The notes under the pieces were generated by a model. That model did no database searches. It saw only the letters and a program-made list of their open reading frames with translations, and was not told where the DNA came from. A DNA stretch of 61,490 bases from Mediterraneibacter faecis JCM 15917 (GTDB lineage Bacteria > Bacillota > Clostridia > Lachnospirales > Lachnospiraceae). Below, piece by piece: positions 1 through 7,736 of this stretch. Numbering within the stretch: the stretch's first letter is position 1; each line of letters opens with the position of its first letter. Position numbers and translations under genes: made by a program. The stretch is taken from positions 1 to 61,490 of the forward strand of contig BBDW01000017.1 of the NCBI GenBank assembly GCA_001312505.1, read 5' to 3'.

Positions 1-4
1 ATTT

Positions 5-33
5 AGGATATCACTTTCAGAACTCTTTGTCAA
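5..33 (-). promoter_or_regulatory. sigma-A promoter reading out of the left edge
   Basis: On the minus strand there is a perfect -35 TTGACA (28-33) and a -10 TATCCT (5-10) separated by 17 bp, with A/T-rich sequence upstream that could act as an UP element. Transcription would leave the window at its left edge. Strong promoters of this form often drive rRNA or tRNA operons in Lachnospiraceae, but the target is not visible here. Confidence 0.55.
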
Positions 34-312
34 CAACTTTTTCGATTTATTTTTCAATCATTTCATTGATTTTTAAATCTTCTAGTTTCCTTCCGATCAA
101 GAATGTTCCGCCTCCGCGTCTTCTTTCATCTTCCGTTCCTCTGTTGTTTTCTTTGCTGTTCCTCAGCGACGAATGTTATCTTATCACAGCTGTTTTTAAT
201 TGTCAATGTTTTTTATATATTTCATGCAATTCAGACAATTCCGACAATTCATGTCAAATAGAGAGATTAAACCGCCTTTTCTACAGCCAATGACAGGTAT
301 AAGCGGCACACC

Positions 313-341
313 TTGTGAAATTTATTACTTTTCTGTATAAT
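313..341 (+). promoter_or_regulatory. sigma-A promoter of the pseudouridine synthase gene
   Basis: TTGTGA (313-318) and a perfect TATAAT (336-341) are spaced by 17 bp and lie 46 bp ahead of the ATG at 388. The rest of 1-387 holds only this promoter and the divergent one at the left edge. I see no convincing gene there. Confidence 0.6.
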
Positions 342-387
342 CAATCTCATCTATTTATTTCACTTATAAAGACACAGGAGACACAAC

Positions 388-972
388 ATGTTTCATTATT
401 ATATGTTCAACAAACCTTTTGGCTGCGTCACTGCCCGCCGTGATAGCCTTTATCCAACCGTTATGGACTATTTCTCAGAATTAAATAATGACAATTTAAA
501 TCCGGTTGGGCGATTAGACAGAGAAACAACCGGACTCCTCCTTATTACAGATGACGGAGTTTTCAATCAGAAACTTACGCACCCTTCTTATCATAAAGAG
601 AAGACCTATTATTTTACGGTTCTCGCGATTTGACCGAAGATCGATGCCGACAATTAGAAAAAGGAATCCTCTTAAAAGGATCCCCCTGTTCTTACTTCTC
701 CTGCGAAACTAAAAGTATTTCGTCAGGATATTCTTTCTAATATAATAGATACTTTACATCCGGAAGTACAGAATGCCGTATGTAATAACCTCCCAACTCA
801 TCCGGTCACTTACGGAGAGATCACAATCAGAGAAGGGCGTAAGCGTCAGATTCGCCGCATGATGAAAGCGGTTCACTGCTGCGTAATTGAATTGAAACGC
901 ATTTCTATAGAAGATATTATTCTCGATGAGACACTTTCTCCCGGAGAATGGAAAGAGATTTTTCCACTATAA
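388..972 (+). CDS. RsuA/RluE-type pseudouridine synthase (two frameshifts)
   Basis: Converts a uridine in rRNA to pseudouridine. The signature GRLDRETTGLLLITDDG, containing the catalytic Asp, is visible near residues 42-58, and the C-terminal REGRKRQIRRMM motif is near 840-870. The protein starts directly at the catalytic domain without an S4 domain, as in RluE. The reading frame breaks twice. Near 627 one G appears lost (GGC read as GC), and the run of five C at 671-675 has one C too many. With both repaired the product is about 194 aa and ends at the TAA at 970-972. Which rRNA position it modifies cannot be told. Confidence 0.8.
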
Positions 973-1004
973 TAGGAAAAATCTCTTTTATCTTCGGATA
1001 TATT

Positions 1005-1274
1005 TTAAATCCAGTTAAAGTCTCCACCCGTAATTGCCAGGCTCAGAAGTGCATCCATCTTCTCAACTTCCTCTTCTCCTGTAATCTTCTCTACCAGCAC
1101 TGCTGTATCCTCTGCCGTCTCTAAAGTTTCATCTGGTCCAATTTCATAGTCAATATCCATCCCGCAATCCGGACAGGGAATTGTATTCATTGTCTGTAAA
1201 GATAAAAATCGACTTCCACATTTTTTACATTCATAATATCCGCACTCTTTTGTGCCATCTGGTACATAATACAT
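1005..1274 (-). CDS. small zinc-ribbon protein, function unknown
   Basis: An 89-aa protein with two CxxC pairs (CKKC near residue 17 and CPDC near residue 34), spaced as in a zinc ribbon and followed by an acidic C-terminal half. A GAGGT ribosome binding site precedes the ATG. It lies alone on the minus strand, convergent with the pseudouridine synthase. I do not recognise a characterised family. A nucleic-acid or protein-interaction role is possible but unsupported. Confidence 0.6.
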   Translation of the reverse strand: MYYVPDGTKECGYYECKKCGSRFLSLQTMNTIPCPDCGMDIDYEIGPDETLETAEDTAVLVEKITGEEEVEKMDALLSLAITGGDFNWI

Positions 1275-1474
1275 ATTTTTCTACCTCACTCTCTTTACAA
1301 GTATTTTTATCTTATCACTCAAAAAAGAGGATCGCAAGTAACTTATTTCATTACCCATTCCTTGACTTTATCATTCCTAATATCTGTAATCAAAAATCAA
1401 TTCATTTTTCTTGACAAACCCATCTCTTTTATGCTATATCTACTATAACTCTTTGCACTGCATATAAATCTACA

Positions 1475-1587
1475 GTACAAACTGAGCAGACCGTGATATC
1501 ATATCATGGAGTCGGGTCGCAGATGCGACAGTGGAATCTTTCATCCGCGGGACAGTAGTTGCTAATACTGATTCGTGGGTGTTTTTT
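1475..1587 (+). promoter_or_regulatory. NiCo riboswitch (czcD motif) with terminator
   Basis: The leader of the CDF pump carries the conserved ACTGAGCAG (1481-1489) and GGGACAGTAGTTGC blocks that frame the NiCo (czcD) RNA. Between them lie two hairpins: CCGTGATA/TATCATGG (1491-1509) and GTCGC/GCGAC near 1515-1530. The last helix, CATCCGCG paired with CGTGGGTG (two G-U pairs), is followed directly by a run of T, so it is an intrinsic terminator. In this class Ni2+ or Co2+ binding prevents termination, turning on a metal exporter. Identification rests on remembered consensus and on the adjacent CDF gene. Confidence 0.72.
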
Positions 1588-1675
1588 ATTTTAAAACAAT
1601 TCTTTCATTTTCCCACATATATTTAGTGCCATAGAGCTATCTTTCACTTGTTCTATTAAATTGGAGGTAACACAT

Positions 1676-2593
1676 ATGGAAAACAGCACAATGAAAACCG
1701 GAAATCCCATCGCAAACGAAGAAGATTTCCAAAAAGTAGCCAATAAAGTCTCTACCATTACAATTATTGGAAACGTCGCTCTATCCCTGCTCAAACTTTT
1801 TGCCGGAATTGTTGCGCATTCCAATGCGATGATCAGTGACGCCATTCATTCCGCATCAGATGTATTCAGTACATTTGTAGTTATTATTGGAATCAGACTC
1901 GCATCAAAAAACCGGACAAAGAACATCCCTATGGACATGAACGCCTAGAGTGTGTAGCTGCAATTGTCCTTGCAATCGTTCTTCTTATCACAGGCCTTGG
2001 AATCGGAATCGAAGCATTCAAAACGATATTGCAGGGAAATTCTGACAACATACAAACACCTGGTATCTTAGCACTGATTGCCGCCATAATTTCAATTGCA
2101 AGTAAAGAGCAATGTACTGGTACACCAGATATCACGCCAAGAGAATCGATTCCAGTGCACTAATGCAGATGCCTGGCACCATCGTTCCGATGCATTTTCT
2201 TCCATCGGCGCATTGGTCGGAATCGCCGGTTCAAGACTTGGATTTCCAATCATGGACTCCATTGCCAGCTTAGTGATTTTTGTATTTATCGTAAAGGCTG
2301 CTTCCGATATTTTCAAAGATGCAATCGACAAAATGGTTGACCACTCCTGTGACGAAGAAATGGAGACTCAACTTCGCAACTGCGTAATGCGCAATCCAAA
2401 TGTTCATAAGATTGACGTACTTCGAACTCGAATTTTTGGAAATAAAATCTATGTTGATGTTGAAATTGCTCTGGATGGCTCCATCACACTTCAGGATGCA
2501 CATGATGTGGCCGAAAAAGTGCATAACGATATCGAAAAGACTTTTCCTAAAGTAAAACATATCATGGTTCATGTAAATCCTGCAAAATTATAA
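1676..2593 (+). CDS. cation diffusion facilitator efflux pump (three frameshifts)
   Basis: A CDF-family metal/proton antiporter that exports divalent cations across the cytoplasmic membrane. The N-terminal part has hydrophobic segments with the family motif around SDAIHSASD (first metal site). A second motif, DAWHHRSDA, lies near 2165-2195, and a cytoplasmic dimerisation domain follows. ATG 1676 is chosen because GGAGG lies at 1663-1667. The frame is broken near 1910 (one A short), 2107 (GGC read as GC) and 2164 (GGC read as GC). The repaired product is about 305 aa. The NiCo riboswitch ahead of it argues for Ni2+/Co2+ as physiological substrates. Confidence 0.85.
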
Positions 2594-2614
2594 GTAACAA
2601 GCTTTCTCTTTCCA

Positions 2615-2649
2615 TGAAGGAATCCTCGTCAATGACGAGGATTCCTTCA
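2615..2649. terminator. perfect 16-bp hairpin between convergent genes
   Basis: A perfect inverted repeat with 16-bp arms (2615-2630 and 2634-2649) and a 3-nt loop lies between the CDF gene (plus) and a small minus-strand gene. It probably ends transcription from both sides, although neither side has a long T run. Confidence 0.6.
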
Positions 2650-2678
2650 ACGACTGGCAGTTCCTGCCTAAAATTCAT

Positions 2679-2881
2679 TTAATCATGTTCTTTAATATAT
2701 TGAAATACCTTTTTGTCACTCTTTGATTTTTTATACCATCCAATACATACCATTATAATTCCAACAATAATAACCGTAGTTCTTACCGATGAATTCGGTG
2801 AAAATAAGCAGGATACAATAATTCCGGTTCCAGCACCTGTAAAAAATCTACAACAGATTTTTCGTGCTTTATTGTTCCCAT
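2679..2881 (-). CDS. small membrane protein, unknown (one frameshift)
   Basis: The minus strand encodes about 67 residues if one A missing near 2873 is restored. The result begins MGNNKARKICC, has two hydrophobic segments (around residues 8-25 and 32-49), a basic KKSKSDKK stretch and ends IKEHD. The gene is divergent from the ECF sigma factor and convergent with the CDF pump. I do not recognise a family. Support is the coding-like composition and the good fit between its stop and the terminator hairpin. Confidence 0.4.
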
Positions 2882-2914
2882 CGCTCTTTCTTTATCTATA
2901 GATTGTACCATTTT

Positions 2915-2941
2915 TGAAACTTTTTATGCCATAAATTCATC
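2915..2941 (+). promoter_or_regulatory. possible ECF-type promoter (autoregulation)
   Basis: TGAAAC (2915-2920) and CATC (2938-2941), separated by 17 bp, lie upstream of the sigma factor gene. This resembles the TGAAAC-N16/17-CGTC promoters recognised by SigV/SigW-like ECF factors, with one mismatch in the -10. Confidence 0.35.
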
Positions 2942-3002
2942 TAATAAGTATCAATCGGTTGAGATGAAGCTTGAAAACAATTGAAAGAAGGTGGCGTATA
3001 AA

Positions 3003-3569
3003 ATGAAATCTCTTGTAAAGCGGGCGCAAAGGGGGGGAGATGATCAGGCGTTCGTGGAATTGATAGAAGAAAATAAGCAGGCCATGTATAAAGTAGCGGT
3101 CGGTATTTTAAAAAACGATTTTGATGCAGCAGATGCAATTCAGCAAAGCATCCTTACTTGCTATGAAAAGCTGAAAGAATTAAAAAAAGCACAGTATTTT
3201 AAGACATGGCTGATCAGAATATTAATCAATAATTGTAATCAGATGCTTAGGGAACAGAAGAAAGTAGTCGGAATTGAAGCGTATTATGGGGGGGCAGAAG
3301 ATATAAAAGGAAAGAAAGCAGAAGAAAAGATTGCAGCACCACCGGGAGCAGCGACAATCAACGAAGACTTTCTAGAGCTGTTAGACCAGATGGAACAGCA
3401 ATATCGGGTTGTATTGATTTTATATTATGTAGAAGAGATGAGCATCCGAGAAATCAGTCAAATACTGCAGATGAATGAAAATACAGTGAAGACAAGACTT
3501 TCCAGGGGGGGCCGAGGAGTATATAAAAAGCTATACCTGAAAGAACACCCGGAATTCCAATTTGAATAG
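3003..3569 (+). CDS. ECF-family RNA polymerase sigma factor
   Basis: Short sigma-70 family protein (about 188 aa) with only regions 2 and 4. Region 2 includes DFDAADAIQQS and the FKTWLIRI helix, and region 4 includes YYVEEMSIREISQIL with ENTVKTRLSR. It directs RNA polymerase to a small regulon, usually under control of the next gene. ATG 3003 is preferred over GTG 2991 because AAGGTGG at 2988-2994 is then a normal ribosome binding site. Three 7-nt G tracts (3031-3037, 3288-3294, 3505-3511) each appear to add one extra Gly relative to family expectation, without breaking the frame. Confidence 0.85.
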   Translation: MKSLVKRAQRGGDDQAFVELIEENKQAMYKVAVGILKNDFDAADAIQQSILTCYEKLKELKKAQYFKTWLIRILINNCNQMLREQKKVVGIEAYYGGAEDIKGKKAEEKIAAPPGAATINEDFLELLDQMEQQYRVVLILYYVEEMSIREISQILQMNENTVKTRLSRGGRGVYKKLYLKEHPEFQFE

Positions 3570-3622
3570 CGGATGCTTTTAGAATGCAGCTGATAAAAAA
3601 TGCAAGCAAAAAGGAGGTTTTG

Positions 3623-4711
3623 ATGATGTCATTTGAGGAAAAGATGAAAAAAGAATTGAAAAAAAACCTGGAAATCCCAGATGTTGTAGAACAGAAAATT
3701 CAGGATGCATATAGAGAAATCGGACAAGGGAATGTTACGATGAAGAAACTAAACAATGGTAATCAGAAGAAGAGAAAAGCATGGACAGCGGCAGCTGCAG
3801 CGGTAGCAGTAATCGCAGTATCAGGAAGCGTATTTTATGCAAATCCAGTACTGGCGAAAAATATTCCAGTGATCGGAGATGTCTTTGCAAAACTGCAGAA
3901 AAATAAGGAGAATACGCCATATGGAGAAAAGGACAAGACAGCATATGGAAAGATTGCAGACAATTCAGAAAGTGTGCAGAATCCAGGATCAGAAGCAGAA
4001 AGCAATGGCGTGACAGTGACAGTATCAGATGCATATTGTGATGGATATGAAATGTATTTTACTATAACAGCAATAACAGATAATGATCAGGTAAATCAGA
4101 AAGACTATTTATTGCCTGAAAAAAGCCAGCAGGTTTATGTAAACGGGGAAGAGACAGGAGCTGAATTGTCCTTGAAAAAAGCAGAGGATGGAAGCTTTGT
4201 CGGATTGGGGCATATCAGTGCCGGATGGTTGGCTGACAAAACATTTAAAGATCTGTCCACTGTAGATATTAAATTCACTGAGTTGTATGCAACGGTAGAG
4301 AATCAACCTGAACCGGCAACTTATGTAGAAGGTGAAAATCTGATCACAGGTCAGTGGAATCTTGAGTTTACAGTAGATACAGACACAAGCCTGTTAAATA
4401 CTTATGAGGTAAATACAGAAAACAATGGATTTACAGTAAGTAAGATTGTGAAAGCACCGGCGTCCACTTATTTGTATCTTGAAGTACCGGAAGAATATGA
4501 AAATGTACAGATGATTCTTACAGATGCTGATGGAAACAAACTGGAAAAATTCGGTGGAACAACAACAGATCCAGAAAATGGGATGTATGAGATCCAGCTT
4601 CAGTTTGAGCAGACAGATACAAACCAGATTCATGTTCAGGTTATAGATATGGATCAGAGTACGAACGACAATCTGGCTATGGTTGCAGAAATGACAGCCG
4701 ATCTGAATTAA
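3623..4711 (+). CDS. DUF4179-type membrane anti-sigma factor
   Basis: About 362 aa. A cytoplasmic N-terminal part (residues 1-50) is followed by one Ala/Val-rich transmembrane helix (about 53-75) and a large extracytoplasmic domain with a conserved NPVLAKNIPVIGDVF segment just outside the membrane. This is the layout of DUF4179/RsiV-like proteins that hold an ECF sigma factor at the membrane. ATG 3623 (or 3626) follows AGGAGG at 3612-3617. It lies 53 bp downstream of the sigma gene, so the two are co-transcribed. The stimulus is unknown. Confidence 0.8.
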   Translation: MMSFEEKMKKELKKNLEIPDVVEQKIQDAYREIGQGNVTMKKLNNGNQKKRKAWTAAAAAVAVIAVSGSVFYANPVLAKNIPVIGDVFAKLQKNKENTPYGEKDKTAYGKIADNSESVQNPGSEAESNGVTVTVSDAYCDGYEMYFTITAITDNDQVNQKDYLLPEKSQQVYVNGEETGAELSLKKAEDGSFVGLGHISAGWLADKTFKDLSTVDIKFTELYATVENQPEPATYVEGENLITGQWNLEFTVDTDTSLLNTYEVNTENNGFTVSKIVKAPASTYLYLEVPEEYENVQMILTDADGNKLEKFGGTTTDPENGMYEIQLQFEQTDTNQIHVQVIDMDQSTNDNLAMVAEMTADLN

Positions 4712-4763
4712 ACAATAGTCATTCTCCGTAATAACATGATGTCTTTTCGTGGAATGACAGGAT

Positions 4764-4797
4764 GGTCACAACAGAGTTAGTTCTGTTGTGACCTCTT
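4764..4797 (+). terminator. terminator of the sigma/anti-sigma operon
   Basis: A perfect 12-bp stem (GGTCACAACAGA at 4764-4775, TCTGTTGTGACC at 4782-4793) with a 6-nt loop lies 53 bp after the anti-sigma stop. The T-rich tail is weak. Confidence 0.65.
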
Positions 4798-4813
4798 AAT
4801 GTGGGCATAACAA

Positions 4814-4933
4814 AGAATGTGCCTCGGCACATTCTTGCGCCTGCGGCGGTCGCTTGCGACATCTACCTTGTACGCCGCAGTGCGCATCCTAAGCGGAGCG
4901 TTATATATTAGGAAAGGACTTTCCTAATATATA
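4814..4933. repeat. structured palindromic intergenic element
   Basis: This 120-nt non-coding block is built of nested inverted repeats. AGAATGTGCC/GGCACATTCT lies at 4815-4836. GCGC-CTGCGGCG pairs with CGCCGCAG-TGCGC around 4838-4885, enclosing a small GTCGC/GCGAC hairpin. A 13-bp palindrome, ATATATTAGGAAAG/TTTCCTAATATAT, lies at about 4904-4932. GC content is clearly higher than the surrounding intergenic DNA. It looks like a REP/MITE-like interspersed element or a structured RNA, and it sits next to a tRNA gene. No transposase is present. Confidence 0.5.
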
Positions 4934-4987
4934 AAAAATCACCGTCCCCCCCACAGCTCCTATGTCTGTAAAAACAGTGATTGTTAG

Positions 4988-5060
4988 TGCGCGATCAGGG
5001 GTTCGAACCCTGGACACCCTGATTAAGAGTCAGGTGCTCTACCAACTGAGCTAATCGCGC
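4988..5060 (-). tRNA. tRNA-Lys(CTT)
   Basis: A complete 73-nt cloverleaf: acceptor GCGCGAT/ATCGCGC, anticodon loop CTCTTAA with anticodon CTT, T loop TTCGAAC, discriminator A. CCA is not encoded. The four-G tract here is of normal length. Confidence 0.95.
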
Positions 5061-5409
5061 ATTCTTTTGTTTTCGTGTCTTGTGTTCCTCAACACAAATA
5101 GTATTATATATCAGTTGTTGCCGGAATGCAACCCCCCCTTTTTTCAAATTTTTTCATTTTTTTCAAAATTATTAATTTCATATACAATTCAGACGATATC
5201 AGCAACGTTTCTTCTTTCCCGTGTCTTTGTTGCAATATCCCCCTATTTAAAATTCGATACACCTCCTCGAAGGATCTGCAAATGCAGACAATCCTTCGAT
5301 TCAGTCTCTGATGACAATAACACAACTCACGGACCCCAGCTTTCCAACATTTCCCCCGTCTCATCCTGTTCTCCTGTGAATTCTACTCTTTCTATATAAT
5401 ATATGATGC
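5061..5409. other. 349-nt intergenic region with a hairpin
   Basis: No gene that I can defend lies here. The region holds a clear inverted repeat, TCGAAGGAT (5267-5275) with ATCCTTCGA (5291-5299), enclosing a small CTGCA/TGCAG hairpin. On the minus strand the stem is followed by GGAGGTG. A minus-strand open frame at 5104-5364 lacks family features and is probably fortuitous. The region presumably holds the 3' end of the trmB transcript and the tRNA-Lys promoter. Confidence 0.35.
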
Positions 5410-6060
5410 TTATTTTCTCTGTGCGATCAGCTTATTGATTGGATTTCCCTTCTCTGAGAATTTCTGCTCATATTCTGTCATAATATTCCCCTTATTCATC
5501 TCTTCCTGATGATGTAGGTCGTAAGTATAAGCAAGCAGTTCCCATCCAGCTTCTTTCACCTGCTCCAGAGAAAAGTTGAAAAGTTCAGTATTATCTGTCT
5601 TAAATTCTACTCTTCCATTTTCCACAAGAACCTTCTCATATCTTGCAAGGAATTCTGTTGATGTTAATCTACGTTTCGCATGTCTAGCCTTTGGCCACGG
5701 ATCTGAGAAGTTCAAGAAGATCTTATCCACCTCTGCCGGTGCAAACACTGCTTCAATCTCTCTTGCATCCATGCAGATAAAACGGATATTCTCAAGATTT
5801 TCAAATTCCTCTGTATCATATTTTTCAAGTGCACGAAGCAGGACGCTGGAATAACGTTCAATTCCAATAAAATTGATCTCTGGGTGAGCCTTAGCCATAT
5901 TCAAAATAAACTGGCCCTTTCCCATTCCGATTTCAATCTGAATTGGTTTCTCATTTCCAAAGACCTGAGCCCACTGACCTCTCTGCTCCTCTGGTTTCTT
6001 GATCACAGCACGATGTGCATCGATCACGCCATCTGCTCTTGGTATATTTCTTAATCTCAT
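5410..6060 (-). CDS. trmB: tRNA (guanine-N7-)-methyltransferase TrmB
   Basis: Uses S-adenosylmethionine to make m7G46 in the variable loop of tRNAs. The 216-aa protein is full length and unbroken. The SAM-binding EIGMGKGQF motif lies near residues 43-51, GIERYSS near 65, the catalytic FSDPWPKARHAKRR block near 117-130, and the substrate-binding FKTDN near 153. AGGAG precedes the ATG at 6060. It is divergent from the ATPase operon. Confidence 0.95.
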   Translation of the reverse strand: MRLRNIPRADGVIDAHRAVIKKPEEQRGQWAQVFGNEKPIQIEIGMGKGQFILNMAKAHPEINFIGIERYSSVLLRALEKYDTEEFENLENIRFICMDAREIEAVFAPAEVDKIFLNFSDPWPKARHAKRRLTSTEFLARYEKVLVENGRVEFKTDNTELFNFSLEQVKEAGWELLAYTYDLHHQEEMNKGNIMTEYEQKFSEKGNPINKLIAQRK

Positions 6061-6301
6061 CTGCTATTTTTCTCCTGTTCTTCACCACAGCATTACTGCG
6101 TACTTTCTATTATAAGGTAAAACCTTCTTTGATATCTGCGGATTATTTCAGGTCTTATCATAACATGATTTTTCTCATCTCACAACTAATTACTGTCCAC
6201 ACAAGAAAGCCATTTTGAAGAATACTAATGACATTCTCAGACTCACAGTCTCTATCTCAAACACCTCTGGATATTTAACATAAATTATCTTTTCAGATTG
6301 C

Positions 6302-6329
6302 TTGTAATTTTCTCCAAAAGGTGTATTAT
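6302..6329 (+). promoter_or_regulatory. probable promoter of the V/A-ATPase operon
   Basis: TTGTAA (6302-6307) and TATTAT (6324-6329) with 16 bp between them lie 40 bp ahead of the first operon gene. The remaining trmB-ATPase intergenic DNA (6061-6301) is AT-rich and shows nothing else I can name. Confidence 0.45.
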
Positions 6330-6368
6330 AAAAGATATTATGAATTTCTAACAAAAAGGAGGCTGGTT

Positions 6369-6680
6369 ATGGACTCTATTATAAACAAATTGACAGAGAT
6401 TGAATCTGCCGCATCTGCAATCGTGCAACATGCAGAAGCCGAAAAGTCCGCATTAGATGAAAATTTTGACAAAAAGCGGATGGATTTCGACAAAGAGCTT
6501 GAAGCTGATACGCAGCGGCAGATTCAAGAAATTCGTGACAAACTGGAAGCGGAGACCTCACGGATCTTATCCGGGCAAAGTCAGGAGAGTCAGGATGAAC
6601 TTAATGCCCTGCAGAAGGAATACGATGAAAAACATTCTGATTATGCTCATGAGATTCTCCGACGGATCACTGAGGTGTAG
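6369..6680 (+). CDS. ntpH: V/A-type ATPase subunit H/G-like (peripheral stalk)
   Basis: First gene of the nine-gene ATPase operon. The 103-aa product is almost entirely charged coiled coil with many Glu, Lys and Gln heptads, as expected for the small peripheral-stalk subunit that pairs with subunit E to hold the A3B3 head against the membrane part. GGAGG lies at about 6358-6362, before ATG 6369. Assignment depends mainly on operon position and coiled-coil character. Confidence 0.7.
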   Translation: MDSIINKLTEIESAASAIVQHAEAEKSALDENFDKKRMDFDKELEADTQRQIQEIRDKLEAETSRILSGQSQESQDELNALQKEYDEKHSDYAHEILRRITEV

Positions 6681-6683
6681 CCT

Positions 6684-7736
6684 ATGGGAAATCTACTGGA
6701 ATACAGTGGTATCGTAACGAAAACCCGGGCAATGGAAGCTAAGCTTCTCACCCCCCCGGCTCAATTTGAGGAAATCGCTTCCCTGCACAATGTTCCCGAG
6801 GTAGTTGAATATCTGAAGAAGGAGACAGCTTACGCAGATATTTTAGAAGAGCTGGCCCCCCCCGAACAGCTTCACAGAGGAAGCATTGAGAAGATTCTGA
6901 CTCGTTCACTTTACCGCGACTACGCAAAGCTTTATCGCTTTTGCGGACAGAAGCAGCGCAAGCTTATGAAGCTACGTCTGAAATCTTATGAAGTCGAGCT
7001 GATCAATTATTGTTTGAGGATTGTGATCAACCATTATCAGAAACCTTTTGATCTTGATTACAAGCGTCCTTTCTTCGACCGGTATTCACAGATATCGATT
7101 GAAAAACTGATCACCTCACGCACCACAGATGAACTGATCGAGACATTAAAGGAGACAGAATATTATGAACCTTTAAAGAAATTAAAGGATTCCCCTTCTG
7201 TCACTCTTTATGACTACGATCTGGCATTAAATCTTTATTATTTTACAACTCTTTGGAAAGCACGGAAAAAAGTCCTGAAAAAGGAAGACAAGGAATTATA
7301 CCAGCGGGATTGCGGCACTCAGATCGATCTGCTCAACATGCAGTGGATCTACAGAGCGAAGAAATATTTTAATATGAAACCTGCTGATATTTACCAGCTG
7401 ATTCTTCCGATCCACTACCGTCTGTCAACCGACCAGATCAAAGGAATGGTCGAGGCAACAACATTAGAGGAATTGCAGACACTATGCAATCAGACGCCTT
7501 ACGCCCGCCGCTATGAATCCACTGAGCAGCTTACCATGGAGCAGATGTATTCAGAATGTCTCCATCATCTGTACACAATTGACAGGAGGCGGAATCCATA
7601 CTCCATCGCCGCTGTCAACACTTACCTCTTCTTAAAAGAAGAAGAAATCAAAAAGCTGACTACCGCTCTGGAATGCATCCGTTACGGACTGACACCAGGC
7701 GAGACGTTAGCGTACGTTGGAGGTAGAACCCAATGA
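6684..7736 (+). CDS. ntpC: V/A-type ATPase subunit C
   Basis: The 350-aa product is the funnel-shaped subunit (AhaC/NtpC, eukaryotic d) that couples the central stalk to the proteolipid ring. It has the family hallmarks of a helical protein with repeated Tyr/Arg-rich segments, including a conserved N-terminal YSGIVTKTRAMEAKLL. Two G/C tracts (6751-6757, 8 C at 6856-6863) each seem to add one Pro. It starts 4 nt after ntpH and its stop overlaps the ntpI start as ATGA. Confidence 0.85.
   Translation: MGNLLEYSGIVTKTRAMEAKLLTPPAQFEEIASLHNVPEVVEYLKKETAYADILEELAPPEQLHRGSIEKILTRSLYRDYAKLYRFCGQKQRKLMKLRLKSYEVELINYCLRIVINHYQKPFDLDYKRPFFDRYSQISIEKLITSRTTDELIETLKETEYYEPLKKLKDSPSVTLYDYDLALNLYYFTTLWKARKKVLKKEDKELYQRDCGTQIDLLNMQWIYRAKKYFNMKPADIYQLILPIHYRLSTDQIKGMVEATTLEELQTLCNQTPYARRYESTEQLTMEQMYSECLHHLYTIDRRRNPYSIAAVNTYLFLKEEEIKKLTTALECIRYGLTPGETLAYVGGRTQ

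Noticed and set aside
5104..5364. 86-codon minus-strand open frame between trmB and tRNA-Lys
   Set aside because: It has a possible ribosome binding site but no conserved features and contains a perfect hairpin. Evidence is too weak to call a gene.
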